Of a DNA stretch of 64,000 nt, positions 7,940 to 17,310 are shown one piece after another. This DNA is from Methylobacterium mesophilicum SR1.6/6 (GTDB taxonomy: Bacteria > Pseudomonadota > Alphaproteobacteria > Rhizobiales > Beijerinckiaceae). Below the pieces are notes generated by a model, which saw only the letters and a program-made list of their open reading frames with translations, was not told where the DNA came from and made no database searches. Where the stretch lies: assembly GCF_000364445.2 (NCBI RefSeq), contig NZ_CP043538.1, forward strand, positions 3,601,875-3,665,874. The letters run 5' to 3'. The translations under genes were made by a program, and so were the position numbers. Each line of letters begins with the position of its first letter. Positions within the stretch are counted from its first letter, which is position 1.

Positions 7940-10216
7940 TCACGCGACGTCCTCCAGCCGGATCGGCAGGCTCCGGATCCGGCGGTCGGTGGCGTGGTAC
8001 ACGGCGTTGGCGATGGCGGCGTTCACCCCGATGATCCCGAGCTCGCCCAGGCCCTTCAGGCCCAGCGCATCCACCTGATCGTCGGGATCGGGCACCAGCA
8101 GCGCCTCCACCTCGGGGGCGTCGGCGGCCGTGGGGACGAGGTACTCGGCGAGGTCCGGGTTGCGGTAGGCGGCGCCGTCGACCACCGTCTCCTCGAGCAA
8201 CGCCGAGCCGAGGCCCCAGATCATCCCGCCCGCGAGCTGGCTCTTCGCGGTCAGCGGGTTGAGGATCCGCCCCGCCGCGAAGGCGCCGGTGAGCCGGGCC
8301 ACCCGGATCTCCCCGGTCTCGGCGTGGACGTGGACCTCCGCGAACTGCGCGCCGAAGCCCCAGGACACGGCCTTCCCGCCCCCGCCGAGGGTGAGCCCGA
8401 TATGGCCTTGCCGCAGGCCCGCGAGCGCCTTCTCCCGGTCGCCGCCCGCCGGCACGAAATCCGCGATCGTCTCGACGCCCTCGGGGCCGACGGCGTCCGC
8501 CAGCGCGATCCCGGTCCCGTCCGGCGCCGCGAGCCGGCCGCCCGCGAGGCGCAAGGAGCCCGGATCCCGGCCGGCGAGGCGCCCGCCCTGCCCGGTCGCG
8601 GCCTGCGCCAGGGTCTCGCGGATCTGCCGACAGCCGAGCGCCAGGGCGTTCATCAGGCTGGTGGTGGTGCTCGACCCGCCCGAGATGCCGGCCGCCGGCA
8701 GGTCCGTGTCGCCGAGCCGGACCGTCACCCGCTCGACCGGCACGCCGAGCCCGTCCGCCGCGCCCATCGCGAGCAGCGTCGTGATGCCGTTGCCGATCTC
8801 GTGGTGCGCGCAGGCCACCTCCGCCGACCCGTCCGGGCCGAGCCGGACCCGCATGGTCGCGGCGGCGATCTTGGCGGGCCGCACCGAGGTCGCGCAGCCC
8901 AGCCCCACCCGCCAGGGGCCGTCGCGCATCGCGCCCGGCCGCGGCACCCGGCGCGACCAGCCGAAGGCCCGCGCGCCCGCCTCGAAGCAGGCCATCAGCG
9001 GCCGGGACGAGAACGGCTTTCCCGAGACCGGATCCATCGCCGTGTCGTTGCGCCGGCGCAGGGCGATCGGGTCCATGTTCAGCGCGACCGCCATTTCGTC
9101 GACGGCGCTCTCCAGGGCGAACAGGAACGGCACCTCCGGGGGCGCCCGCATCGGGCCGGGCGTGTTGCGGTCGACCCGCACGGCCCGCTCCTCGGTGCGG
9201 AGGTTCGGGCAGGCGTAGAGGCTCGCGGTCACCTCCGCGCCCTCCATGACGAAGGGGTCGAAGCGCGACGTCACGGTGTCGGCCTCGTGGACCAGGGCGG
9301 TGAACCGGCCCGTCCGGTCGGCGCCGAGCCGGATGCGGTGGCGCGATTCCGGCCGGTAATTGGCGATGGTGAAGCAGTGCCGCCGGCTCGGCACCAGGGA
9401 GACCGGCCGGCCGAGGCGCCGGGCCGCCAGGGCGACGAGCGCCGTGTGCTGCGACAGGGCGAATTTCGAGCCGAAATGGCCGCCGATCAGGCCCGCCACG
9501 ACCCGCACCTGCGCGGGATCGAGGCCGAGCTGCGCCGCGAGCCCGTGCTGGACGGCGCCGACGTAGCGGGTCGGCTCGTGCACGGTGAGCCGGTCGCCGT
9601 CCCAGGCGGCCCGGGTGGTGAACAGCTCGATCGGATTGTGGTGCTGGACCGGCGTCTCGTAGCGCGCTTCGACCCGCACGGCGGCGTCCGCCAAGCCCGC
9701 CTCGGCATCGCCCCGGGCGATGTCCTCGTGGTGCGGCTTGAGCTCCGCGAGGCGCACGGTCTCGGCGCCGGGCGCGTCGAAACCGCCGGCGGCGGGCTCC
9801 GCGGCATAGGAGACCTTGACCGCCCCTGCCGCCGCCTCGGCGGCCTCCTGGGTCTCGGCGACGACCAGCGCCACGATCTGGCCGGCATAGGCGACCGCGT
9901 CGGAATCCAGCGGCCGGTGCGAGCTGTTGGCAAAGCCGCCGGCCATCAGGTGCTTCACCGGCGCCACCGCGCCCGCGAAGTCCCGGTGGGTGAAGATGCC
10001 GAGCACGCCCGGCACCCGCCCGGCAGCCTCGAGGTCGAATCCGGTGATCCGGCCCCGGGCGATCGTGCTGGTCACCAGGGCGGCGTGGGCCGTGCCGGTC
10101 TCCGGCCCGGTGAGGTCGGAGCTGTAGAGGGCCCGGCCGGTGACCTTGTCGGGCCCCTCGACCCGGGTGTGAGGGCGGCCGAGATGGCCGTCGGTTTCCC
10201 CTGCGCGCGCGTCCAT
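7940..10216 (-). CDS. Xanthine dehydrogenase family molybdopterin-binding subunit
   Basis: A 758-residue large subunit of a molybdenum hydroxylase (XdhB/CoxL/PaoC type). The N-terminal hammerhead domain starts at VEGPDKVTGRALYSSDL. The MoCo-binding parts include GGHFGSKF and GISGGSSTTTS. The catalytic glutamate motif GLKGLGELGIIG is near the C-terminus. Start ATG 10216 is preceded by GGAGGG, while an upstream in-frame start would run into the repeat. The usual partner genes for the FAD and [2Fe-2S] subunits are absent on both sides, which is unusual for this family. The substrate, purine or aldehyde, cannot be assigned. Confidence 0.87.
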   Translation of the reverse strand: MDARAGETDGHLGRPHTRVEGPDKVTGRALYSSDLTGPETGTAHAALVTSTIARGRITGFDLEAAGRVPGVLGIFTHRDFAGAVAPVKHLMAGGFANSSHRPLDSDAVAYAGQIVALVVAETQEAAEAAAGAVKVSYAAEPAAGGFDAPGAETVRLAELKPHHEDIARGDAEAGLADAAVRVEARYETPVQHHNPIELFTTRAAWDGDRLTVHEPTRYVGAVQHGLAAQLGLDPAQVRVVAGLIGGHFGSKFALSQHTALVALAARRLGRPVSLVPSRRHCFTIANYRPESRHRIRLGADRTGRFTALVHEADTVTSRFDPFVMEGAEVTASLYACPNLRTEERAVRVDRNTPGPMRAPPEVPFLFALESAVDEMAVALNMDPIALRRRNDTAMDPVSGKPFSSRPLMACFEAGARAFGWSRRVPRPGAMRDGPWRVGLGCATSVRPAKIAAATMRVRLGPDGSAEVACAHHEIGNGITTLLAMGAADGLGVPVERVTVRLGDTDLPAAGISGGSSTTTSLMNALALGCRQIRETLAQAATGQGGRLAGRDPGSLRLAGGRLAAPDGTGIALADAVGPEGVETIADFVPAGGDREKALAGLRQGHIGLTLGGGGKAVSWGFGAQFAEVHVHAETGEIRVARLTGAFAAGRILNPLTAKSQLAGGMIWGLGSALLEETVVDGAAYRNPDLAEYLVPTAADAPEVEALLVPDPDDQVDALGLKGLGELGIIGVNAAIANAVYHATDRRIRSLPIRLEDVA

Positions 10217-10340
10217 GCCGCCCTCCTGAATCAGCCGCCGCTTGGGCCGCATCACGGGAAAGGAAGCCCCGAGGGGACCGTTCGGCTCCCCGGACGGGCC
10301 GCCGGGCGACAGGATGCAGCAGAGCCGATCCGACTTGGCC

Positions 10341-10432
10341 GTCACCGCGAGCGCGGCGAACCGACCTGGGGCAGCGCGCGGCGGGTGAGCGTGGCGCTAC
10401 TGGATTGCTTCGCTCCGCTCGCAAGGACGCAG
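10341..10432. repeat. Dispersed palindromic repeat, family 2, copy 1
   Basis: About 92 bp starting GTCACCGCGAGCGCGGCGAA and ending CTGGATTGCTTCGCTCCGCT then CGCAAGGACG. It matches a same-orientation copy at 25672-25765 over its whole length. The terminal arms are inverted relative to each other (GCGAGCG versus CGCTCGC), as in alphaproteobacterial REP units. It lies upstream of the molybdenum hydroxylase gene and downstream of the PepSY gene. Confidence 0.75.
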
Positions 10433-10469
10433 CGGGCTGCGGCCGCCTTCGCTGCCGCAGCCCGTGACC

Positions 10470-11039
10470 TCAGTTCAGGACCTTCCCGTCCGGTCCGACC
10501 TTGACCTCCTGCTCCTTGTCGGCGCCGGCGACCTTGATCTCGTACTGGACCGCGGAGCCGTCCTTCTCGACCTCGGCCTCGTAGGCCTTGCCGCCGCCGG
10601 CCTTCTGCTCGGCGATGGCGAGCGCGTCCTTCAGCGAGGTCTTGGCGTTCTGGAAGTCCGAGGCCTTCAGCCGGGTGAAGTAGCGCTCGATCGGCTGGTT
10701 CTCGGTCTTGTAGAGGGCGCCCGTGTCGGCGTTGATGCCGTACTCGACGAGCTTGCCGCTCGGGTAGACGACCTTGATCGCGTAGTGGGCCGGATCCTTG
10801 CTGCCGGCCTTCTCGAAATCGGCGTCGATGGCGCGGCCGCCCTTCTCGTCGCCCTGCGACTCGGCGGTGGTGAGCGCCTGCGCGAGGCTGACCTTGGCGA
10901 CCTTGGCGACCTGCCACTCCTTCATGTTGCTGTCGGCCTTGGAGGCCGGCTCGGCGGGGGTCGCGGTGGGGGTCTGGGCCAGGGCGAGGCCGGTGGAGAG
11001 GGCGAGCAGGCCTGCTGCGGCGGTGAGGCGGGTGATCAT
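10470..11039 (-). CDS. Periplasmic PepSY-domain protein
   Basis: A 189-residue exported protein. The signal peptide MITRLTAAAGLLALSTGLAL ends at AQ around residue 22. The rest shows two repeats of about 65 residues, each with a helix SLxxALxxAE or SLKDALAIAEQ and a beta pattern AHYAIKVVYPSGKLVEYGIN or VQYEIKVAGADKEQEVKVGP, which is the PepSY fold. PepSY domains are thought to inhibit or modulate peptidases or bind ligands at the cell surface. The ATG at 11039 is chosen for its signal peptide. The gene is divergent from the small gene at 11270. Confidence 0.75.
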   Translation of the reverse strand: MITRLTAAAGLLALSTGLALAQTPTATPAEPASKADSNMKEWQVAKVAKVSLAQALTTAESQGDEKGGRAIDADFEKAGSKDPAHYAIKVVYPSGKLVEYGINADTGALYKTENQPIERYFTRLKASDFQNAKTSLKDALAIAEQKAGGGKAYEAEVEKDGSAVQYEIKVAGADKEQEVKVGPDGKVLN

Positions 11040-11269
11040 GGCGGGGTGTCCCTTTGCGGGTTCATTCACGGGAGCGTGAAACGTCGGGTCCGGAAATCCG
11101 GTTGCCCGCGCCCGGGAAAAAATTCTGCCGCCGTCGCCGAGGGGAGGAGCGGGCCGTCGGGCCGGATCGGCCGCCCGGCGAGACGGACGGCCGGCACCCC
11201 TGTATGACACGCGCACGATCCGGCGTGCCCCTGGGCGACGGCGGATTCCCCCCTCGGATGGAGCAGGCC

Positions 11270-11518
11270 ATGACCGCGAACGAGCCCGAGCCGCTGGACG
11301 AGTTCACCCGCCTGCACGCCAAGCTGTCCGCCCTGGAGATCGTGCTCGGCGTCCTGATCGGGCGGCTGTCTGAGGAGAACCCGGAGATCCGCGAGGACGT
11401 GAAGCGCGACGTCGCGGCGATCCTGTCCGACATGCCGATCGACGGTCCGAGCGAGGAGATGATCGCCGATGAGGTCCGCCGGGCCGCCGAAGTCCTGACC
11501 AGCGTGTCGATCGGCTGA
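11270..11518 (+). CDS. Small conserved hypothetical protein (82 aa)
   Basis: The product [20 protein letters not shown]... is acidic and largely helical, with no membrane segment. Start ATG 11270 has GGAG at 11260-11263; an in-frame ATG at 11258 would remove that spacing. No domain is recognised. It stands between the divergent PepSY gene and an SDR pseudogene on the other strand. Confidence 0.6.
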   Translation: MTANEPEPLDEFTRLHAKLSALEIVLGVLIGRLSEENPEIREDVKRDVAAILSDMPIDGPSEEMIADEVRRAAEVLTSVSIG

Positions 11519-11535
11519 GGCCGCTGAGCGCGGCG

Positions 11536-12012
11536 GCCTCCGGAGCGCCCCGTCGACGCGGATCGTCTCGCCGTTCAGCATCGGGTTCTCGCCGGTGTGC
11601 AGGACGAGGCCGGCGTCTTCAGCCGGACGGCCGAGGCGCGGCGGGACGGCACGGTCCGGCTCAGCGTGTCCTCCAAGTCCTGCGGCAGGCCCGCCATCCC
11701 CGGCATCCCGGAGATGCCCGGCGCGATGGTGACGGCGCGGATGCCGTACCGGGCGTGTTCCCGGGCGATCGGCAGGGTCATGGCGGCCCCGCCGCCCCTC
11801 GCGCCGCGTAGGCCCCCTGCCCGATCTGCCCGTCGAAGGCCGCGATCGAGGCGGTGCTGATAATCATTCCCCGGCTCGTCCCACGCGCCCGGCGCCTCCC
11901 GGGCGATGTCGGCCAGCACCATCCAGGCCCCTGCCGCCATCGGGCCCCAGGGCCGTCGCCTGGCCCAGCCCATGCCTGCTCCGGTGACGTTGAGGACGCG
12001 TTCGCTGACCAT
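11536..12012 (-). pseudogene. Decayed SDR (3-hydroxyacyl-CoA dehydrogenase type 2-like)
   Basis: Fragments of one SDR are spread over all three minus frames. The start is MVSERVLNVTGAG at 12012. A middle piece [20 protein letters not shown] switches frame to [20 protein letters not shown] and [16 protein letters not shown]. The tail [14 protein letters not shown] begins at 11581 in yet another frame. Order and spacing match the 255-residue HSD10/FadB2x-type family, but the NNAG region is deleted and at least three frameshifts occur. No intact product is possible. Confidence 0.8.
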
Positions 12013-12238
12013 CCTGGCTCCTCTTCGGTTCCAGGCGGGCAAGGCGGTCCCGGGACGTGGCGTGGGATAGCGAGGCCTGAAAGAGCGTCCGTCACCCTCT
12101 GGGACGGGCCAAGTCGCGGGCTTGGCCGTTGACGTGTGATTTTTTCCCACATAAAGATCGTGACGCGGACCATTGTATTGAGTCGTGTCTCCATGTGTTT
12201 CTGAAGGTTCGTTTCACTTCTGCAGAGTGATCGGCAGG

Positions 12239-12265
12239 GAATGATCGGTCGAGGGCCGATCATTC
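12239..12265. promoter_or_regulatory. Perfect 10-bp inverted repeat upstream of the SGNH gene
   Basis: GAATGATCGG and CCGATCATTC flank a 7-nt loop, about 86 bp before the SGNH start. It is GC-poor compared with its surroundings and is preceded by another TGATCGG copy at about 12228. It may be an operator or a leader hairpin. No T-run follows, so an intrinsic terminator is less likely. Confidence 0.5.
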
Positions 12266-12350
12266 GAACGGCCTGCATCGAAATCATGTCTCACGCGCCC
12301 GGATCAGGTCGTCCGGGCGCGCCGATCTCCCTCGTCCGCGGAGGACAGCC

Positions 12351-13136
12351 ATGCGCGCGCCCTGGATCGAGACGGTCGTCCGGCACTGGCGGCACGGGCG
12401 GATCGTCCGGCGTCGTGCGGGTGAACGGCATCCCGGCATCGTCGCCGCGCTCCGCGCCGCGACGCCCGACAGCGTGCTGCTGGCGGGCAACTCGCATGCG
12501 GAGTTCATCGGAAGCCCGGATCTCGGCGGCCGGCCCTGCATCAACCTCGCCGTCGGCGGCAGCACCGCCGCCGACTGCGCCCGCCACCTCGCGGATCTGC
12601 GGCTTCCGGTCCGCTGCGCGGCCGCGATCCTGATCATCGGCACCAACGACCTCCAACGCTGGCGGCACCCGGAGCGTCTCCGCACCCGCGACCGGTTCGA
12701 GGTCGAGGCCCGACGCATCCTGCGGATCCTGGACCGGTGGTCGGCGCAGGTCTTCGTCGCCGCGGTCCCACCGATCGGCACCGAGGCGACCGGCCGGGAT
12801 CCCGCTGCCGTCGCGGCCTTCTCGGCGCGCCTCGCCGGACTCTGCGTCGCGGAAGGCCACGCGTTCGTCGATCCCTTCGCGCGATGGCGGGCCGGCACCG
12901 GAGGACTGGCCGGTGCGGGGCTCCACCGGGACGGCGTGCATCTCGCCGACTACGCGCCCCTGGCGGAGGCGGTCGCCCGGCTGGTGGCGCTCGGCCCCGA
13001 ACCGCCTGCCGGGCGGCCATGGTGTCCGGCCGCTCCGATCCCGGTCGCGCCGGCGGCGGCTTCGGCGATGGCCCCTGCGATAGCTACTGCGGCGACCCTA
13101 CGGGTCCTGCGCGCCGCCTGGATCGGTCGCCTGTGA
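12351..13136 (+). CDS. SGNH/GDSL-type hydrolase
   Basis: A 261-residue protein with the four SGNH blocks: LLAGNSHAEF with the putative nucleophile Ser48, GGSTAAD near residue 69 (Gly block), GTND at 97-100 (Asn block) and DGVHL with Asp194 and His197. Block I reads GNS instead of the usual GDS, a variant seen in some acyl-esterase-like members. No signal peptide is evident, so it is probably cytoplasmic. The C-terminus is Ala/Pro-rich. ATG 12351 has GAGGA upstream. The stop overlaps the next small gene. Substrate unknown; esterase or carbohydrate de-acetylase are possibilities. Confidence 0.75.
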   Translation: MRAPWIETVVRHWRHGRIVRRRAGERHPGIVAALRAATPDSVLLAGNSHAEFIGSPDLGGRPCINLAVGGSTAADCARHLADLRLPVRCAAAILIIGTNDLQRWRHPERLRTRDRFEVEARRILRILDRWSAQVFVAAVPPIGTEATGRDPAAVAAFSARLAGLCVAEGHAFVDPFARWRAGTGGLAGAGLHRDGVHLADYAPLAEAVARLVALGPEPPAGRPWCPAAPIPVAPAAASAMAPAIATAATLRVLRAAWIGRL

Positions 13137-13459
13137 GGATCCGTGAAGTCCTGGCGGCGGTCGTTCGACCGCATCCGGGCCAGCGAGGCGGCACCGGGCG
13201 GCCCCTCCCCGTCCGCATCTGGCCCGACGATGCGGCGCTCTGGCTCGACGAGAACGGCGTCCGGCACCGCCGCGCGGCGCGGCACGTCCTCGCGTCGCTG
13301 GCGGCCTTGAGGCACGGCGGCCGCTACGGCGCTCGGGTGGCCGGCACGGGCAAGGTCGTGACCGGGCCGGTCAGCGTCCTGACCCTGCGGGACCCGCAGG
13401 ACGAGTGCGGGTTCGTCTTCTGCCTCACGCCGTGCGGTCATGGGGAGGAGCACTTCTGA
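13133..13459 (+). CDS. Small hypothetical protein (108 aa)
   Basis: Starts at GTG 13133, overlapping the TGA of the SGNH gene (GTGA), which suggests translational coupling. The product includes PLPVRIWPDDAALWLDENGV and AARHVLASLAALRHGGRY and has no recognised domain, signal or membrane segment. Codon use fits a coding frame. Without homologues the start and reality of the gene remain moderately supported. Confidence 0.5.
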   Translation: MRIREVLAAVVRPHPGQRGGTGRPLPVRIWPDDAALWLDENGVRHRRAARHVLASLAALRHGGRYGARVAGTGKVVTGPVSVLTLRDPQDECGFVFCLTPCGHGEEHF

Positions 13460-13533
13460 GCCCACGAGGGATCGCGGGGGCGCGCCGCAAAACCGGGGAC
13501 CACGTGCAGCACCACCTGCGCTGGGATGTGCGC

Positions 13534-14307
13534 TCACGGCGGGCTCGTGCACAGCAGGGTCGGCGCGCAGACCGTCCGGAAGCCGGCACGGGCGTAGAGC
13601 GCCTCGATGGCGCCGCCGGCCGGGCATTGCAGGAAGACCTGCACGGCCCCTCGCGCCCGCGCCTCGCGCAGGGCCGCGGTGGTCACGGCGGCGCCGAGCC
13701 CGCGGCGCTGCCGGTCAAACCGGGTGCTGACGTTGTAGAGCCCGGCCGTGTCGCCGCGCAGGTAGAGACTCGCGCAGGCCGCCGGGCCGGCGGCGTCGCG
13801 CAGGACGAGGTGGAGCGGCGCCACGCCGGGCCGGACCCGGGCCGCCCGGAGCGCCGGCAGGTAGGTGCGGCGCAGGTGTGTCCGCACGGCGGGATCGTCC
13901 GACAGGTTGGCGAAGACGCCCTCGAAAACCGGCCCCGGCGCGGGGGTCGCCTGCACGGCAACCGGGTCGTCCCCAGCGGACCGGGCCGGCAGCGACCGCG
14001 CCACCATCCAGCTCGCCGGGTAATGCACGGCGGGCTCGAACAGCCCGCGCAGGAGCGCGACCTCCTCGGCATCCCGGGCCAGGAAGGCCGGCGCCCGGGC
14101 GCGCCCCAGGGCCGCCGCCCCCGCCCAGGCGAACTGGTCGGGCCGGCTGACCCCGTAGGCGAAATTCAGGGTCGGGTCCGGGATGCCGCGCGACCAGACG
14201 TAGCCGGCGCCGCCGGGTCCGTGCTCGACGCCGTCGATCAGGGAGCCGGTGAGCGACGCCACGTGGGCCTCGCGCAGGGCGTCGAAGGTGAGATCGAGCG
14301 CCCGCAT
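13534..14307 (-). CDS. GNAT family N-acetyltransferase, siderophore locus
   Basis: A 257-residue protein whose C-terminal half carries the acetyl-CoA-binding pattern RFDRQRRGLGAAVTTAALRE and ends with a typical GNAT tail (IEALYARAGFRTV). It follows the NRPS stop by two bases in the same operon. The vicibactin locus of Rhizobium also has a second acyltransferase (VbsC) that acetylates the alpha-amino group; a similar role here is inference. The N-terminal half is divergent from standard GNATs. Confidence 0.75.
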   Translation of the reverse strand: MRALDLTFDALREAHVASLTGSLIDGVEHGPGGAGYVWSRGIPDPTLNFAYGVSRPDQFAWAGAAALGRARAPAFLARDAEEVALLRGLFEPAVHYPASWMVARSLPARSAGDDPVAVQATPAPGPVFEGVFANLSDDPAVRTHLRRTYLPALRAARVRPGVAPLHLVLRDAAGPAACASLYLRGDTAGLYNVSTRFDRQRRGLGAAVTTAALREARARGAVQVFLQCPAGGAIEALYARAGFRTVCAPTLLCTSPP

Positions 14308-14309
14308 GG

Positions 14310-17163
14310 TCAGGCGGCGGTCGAGTTGGGCTCGGCTGACGACAACGCGGCGATCCGGGCGTGCAGGTGGGGCGACAGCACGATGTCGAGGTGATCGGTC
14401 TCCGGCACGGTCTCGACCGACAGGAGCCGGCTCGTGAGCGGCGCCCAGTCGATCACCGGCAGGCCGCGCCCCCGGGAATCCGCGGCCACGAAGCTGCGGA
14501 TCGGCACCGCGCCTTCCTCCAGTCGGAGGGCGCGGAACTGGACGGCGTGGTCGACCAGCGTCCAGAGCATCCGCTCCCGGCTGCCGACCTCTGGACCGTC
14601 GGCCGGCAGGGGCTGCGGCTCGGCGGCGAGGAAGCGCAGGAACTGCACCTCCGCCTCCGGATCCATGCGGGCGCGCAGGGCCTCCCACTGGGCCGCCATC
14701 GGCGAGCGGTCGAGCCAGGCCGCCAGCATCGCCCCGTGCGCCGCCCGCTCGTCGGCCGCGATCGGCCGGCCGGCGCCGGGGGCGAAGGTGGGCTCCAGCC
14801 CGCAGGCGTCGAGCATGCCGACCCAGTCCAGGGGAAAGCCGGGGCCGAGGCGCCGGGCGGTCTCGTAGGCGAGCACCCCGCCCCAGGACCAGCCCAGGAA
14901 GATGCAGGACCCGGCCCGCCCGCGCATCAGCGCGCGCACCTGCGCGGCGTATGCGGCGGCGAGGTCGGCGACCGGCGGCAGGGGCCGCACCGCCTCCACC
15001 AGCGAGGCGCAGAGGAAGCCGTGCGCTTCCTGCTCCGGGCCGAGGCGGGCCACCAGTGGCTCGTATTCCCGGGTGCTGACGAGCAGTCCCGGGAACAGCA
15101 CGAGGAGCGGCCGGCCGCTTCCCGGGCGTCCGGCGCTGAGCCGGACCGTCGGGGCCACGCCCTCTTCGGCGGAGGCGGCGCCCGCCTCGACCCGGGCCGC
15201 CAGCTCCCCGATGGTCGGATCGCGCAGGAGATCCGCCACCCCGATCCCGCCTCGGGGGGCGATCAGGCGCAGCCGCGCCACCAGTCGCAGGGCCGAGAGG
15301 GAATCGCCGCCGAGTTCGAAGAAGCGCCGATCGGCGACCCGGACCGGGAAGCCCAGGACCTCGGACCAGATCCCCGCGAGTCGCCGCTCCGTGGCGGTGC
15401 CCGGCGGTCGCCCGCGGCGGTCGTCGGCGGCCGGATCCGGCAGGGCGTTGCGGTCGAGCTTGCCGTTGGTGGTCACCGGCATCCGGTCCAGGAGAGTCAG
15501 GCTCGCCGGCACCATGGGCTCCGGCAGGGTGCGGGCGAGGCCGGCGCGCAGACGCCCGGCCTCCGGGCGGCGCCCGCGCACCGGGACGACGTAGCCCGCG
15601 AGGTAGGCGCCGGCCGGGCCGTCCCGGCGCAGGACCACGGCCTCCGCGACCCCCGGCAGGGACCGCAGGGCGGCCTCGACCTCGCCGATCTCGATCCGGT
15701 GGCCGCGGATCTTGACCTGATCGTCGGCCCGTCCCGCGAAGGCGAGGCTGCCGTCGGGCCGCCGTCGCACCCGGTCCCCGGTCCGGTACATCCGTCCGCC
15801 ACCCGCGGCGAACGGGTCGGGCAGGAAGCGCTCGGCGGTGAGCGCCGGGCGCTGCCAGTAGCCGCGGGCGAGGCCGCCGCCGATGTAGAGCTCGCCGGTC
15901 TCACCGTCCGCGACGGGCACGAGGTCGGGACCGAGCACGTAGGCCGCCCGCGTCCCCACCGGGCCGCCGATCGGCGCGTAGGGCTCATCGAAGGCCGCGT
16001 CCGACGGCACCTTCCAGATGAGGGGCGAGATCACGCACTCGGTCGGGCCGTAGCCGTTGATCAGCAGCCGGGGCTTCAGGGCGCGGCCGAGCCGCGCGAA
16101 GGTCTCCCGAGGCATGCCCTCCCCGCCGAAGGAGTAGACCTGGACCGTGGGCGCCGCGCCCAGGCGCTCGGCCCACTCGGCGAGCTGGCCGATGAAGCTC
16201 GTCGGGAAGCCCGCATGGGTCACCCGGTGGCGGCGGATCTGCGCCAGGGTCTCGGCGGCAGTCCACAGCTCCGGGCCGCGCAGCACGATGCAGCCGCCGG
16301 CCACCAGCGGCGTCATCCAGCGTTCGTGCGCACCGTCGAAGGCGAAGGACAGAACGTGCAGTTCGCGCGACTCCACGTTCATCTCGTACGCCTCGGCCGT
16401 GCTGCGGCAGTGCATGGCGAGCGGCCCGTGCTCGACGACGACACCCTTGGGCGCCCCCGTCGAGCCCGACGTGTAGATCAGGTAGGCGGGATCCCCCGGG
16501 TTCGGGCGGTGCGGGCGCGGCGGAGACCGGGCCGTCCTCGAGGGCCGCGCGGTCGAGCCGGGTGATCGCCGGAGGCAGCTCCAGGCGACCGGCGATCTCG
16601 GGCGTCGTGAGGCAGTGAACGATCCCGGCATCCGCCAGCATCCCGTGCACCCGGGCGGGCGGATACGCGGGATCGAGGGGCAGGAAAGCCGCGCCGGCCC
16701 GCAGCACCCCGAGCAGGGCCACGATCATCTCCGGCCCCCGCTCCAGCGCCACCGCCACGCGGTCCCCACGCCCGATGCCCCGTGCCGCGAGCCCGTCCGC
16801 CAGGGCGGCGGCCCGGGCGTCGAGATCGCCTCGGGTGAGCGTCGCGCCTTCGAACAGCACCGCCGGCCGGCCAGGCTCCGCCGCGGCGAGGCGTGCGAGA
16901 CGGGCCGGCACGGTCTCGCGGTCGGCGTCGTGTGGTGGCCCTGCCGGAGAGCTTGACGCGCGGGCGTTCGCCGCATCCGCGATCCAGGCCCGGGCCTCAG
17001 CGATCGTGCAGGGGCCGTGCACCCGGTTCCAGCCGGCGGGCAGCGCGCGTCCGTCGGGCCAGAAGGCGCCGTGCCCGGCCTGATCGAAGGTCACCACGAC
17101 GGTGCCATCCATCCAATCCGCGGCCGATCCCGCGTCCCCGTCCTCGCCGGCCTGCCTGTCCAT
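14310..17163 (-). pseudogene. One-module NRPS (MbtH-A-T-TE), frameshifted as read
   Basis: ATG 17163 has AGGAG upstream. Residues about 19-66 form an MbtH-like domain (GAFWPDGRALPAGWNRVHG) fused to an adenylation domain with [27 protein letters not shown] and NGKLDR. A thiolation domain follows ([14 protein letters not shown]), then a thioesterase with GWSWGG. There is no condensation domain. The frame changes between about 16500 and 16535: the N-terminal part ends near [13 protein letters not shown] and the rest resumes at [11 protein letters not shown] one frame away; the span is not a multiple of three. Both halves are otherwise intact, so a recent mutation or a sequencing error in the C/G run is likely. 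Expected job: activate and oligomerise or cyclise an N-hydroxy-N-acyl diamino acid into a hydroxamate siderophore. Confidence 0.85.
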
Positions 17164-17198
17164 CCGCTCGCTCCTGCGCCGCTCGGGCTTCGAGGGAC

Positions 17199-17224
17199 TG
17201 ACGGTTGAGCCGGGACGCCGTTCA
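17199..17224 (+). promoter_or_regulatory. Putative ECF-type promoter of the acetyltransferase-hydroxylase-exporter operon
   Basis: TGACGGTTG at 17199-17207 and GTTCA at 17220-17224, separated by 12 bases. The identical pair with the same spacing occurs on the opposite strand at 17281-17256, each about 90 bp from its gene start. The arrangement resembles a -35/-10 pair of an ECF sigma factor, and one is encoded in this locus. This is inferred from sequence only. Confidence 0.6.
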
Positions 17225-17255
17225 CGGCGGCGCGTTCAGGCGCGCCCGAAAAGCC

Positions 17256-17281
17256 TGAACCGCCGCCGGGGCCAACCGTCA
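17256..17281 (-). promoter_or_regulatory. Putative ECF-type promoter of the NRPS operon
   Basis: Read on the minus strand: TGACGGTTG (17281-17273), 12 bases, GTTCA (17260-17256). This is the mirror image of the plus-strand element at 17199-17224. It would give a leader of about 90 nt before the NRPS ATG. Confidence 0.6.
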
Positions 17282-17310
17282 GGGAGGTGCCGGAGACGTG
17301 TGGAGGGCGG

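Noticed and set aside
7994..10504. 836-codon plus-strand frame
   Set aside because: Complete antisense shadow of the molybdenum hydroxylase gene; high-GC genomes produce such frames.
14361..16565. 734-codon plus-strand frame opposite the NRPS
   Set aside because: Composition is antisense-like and no motif is present, whereas the minus strand carries all NRPS core motifs.
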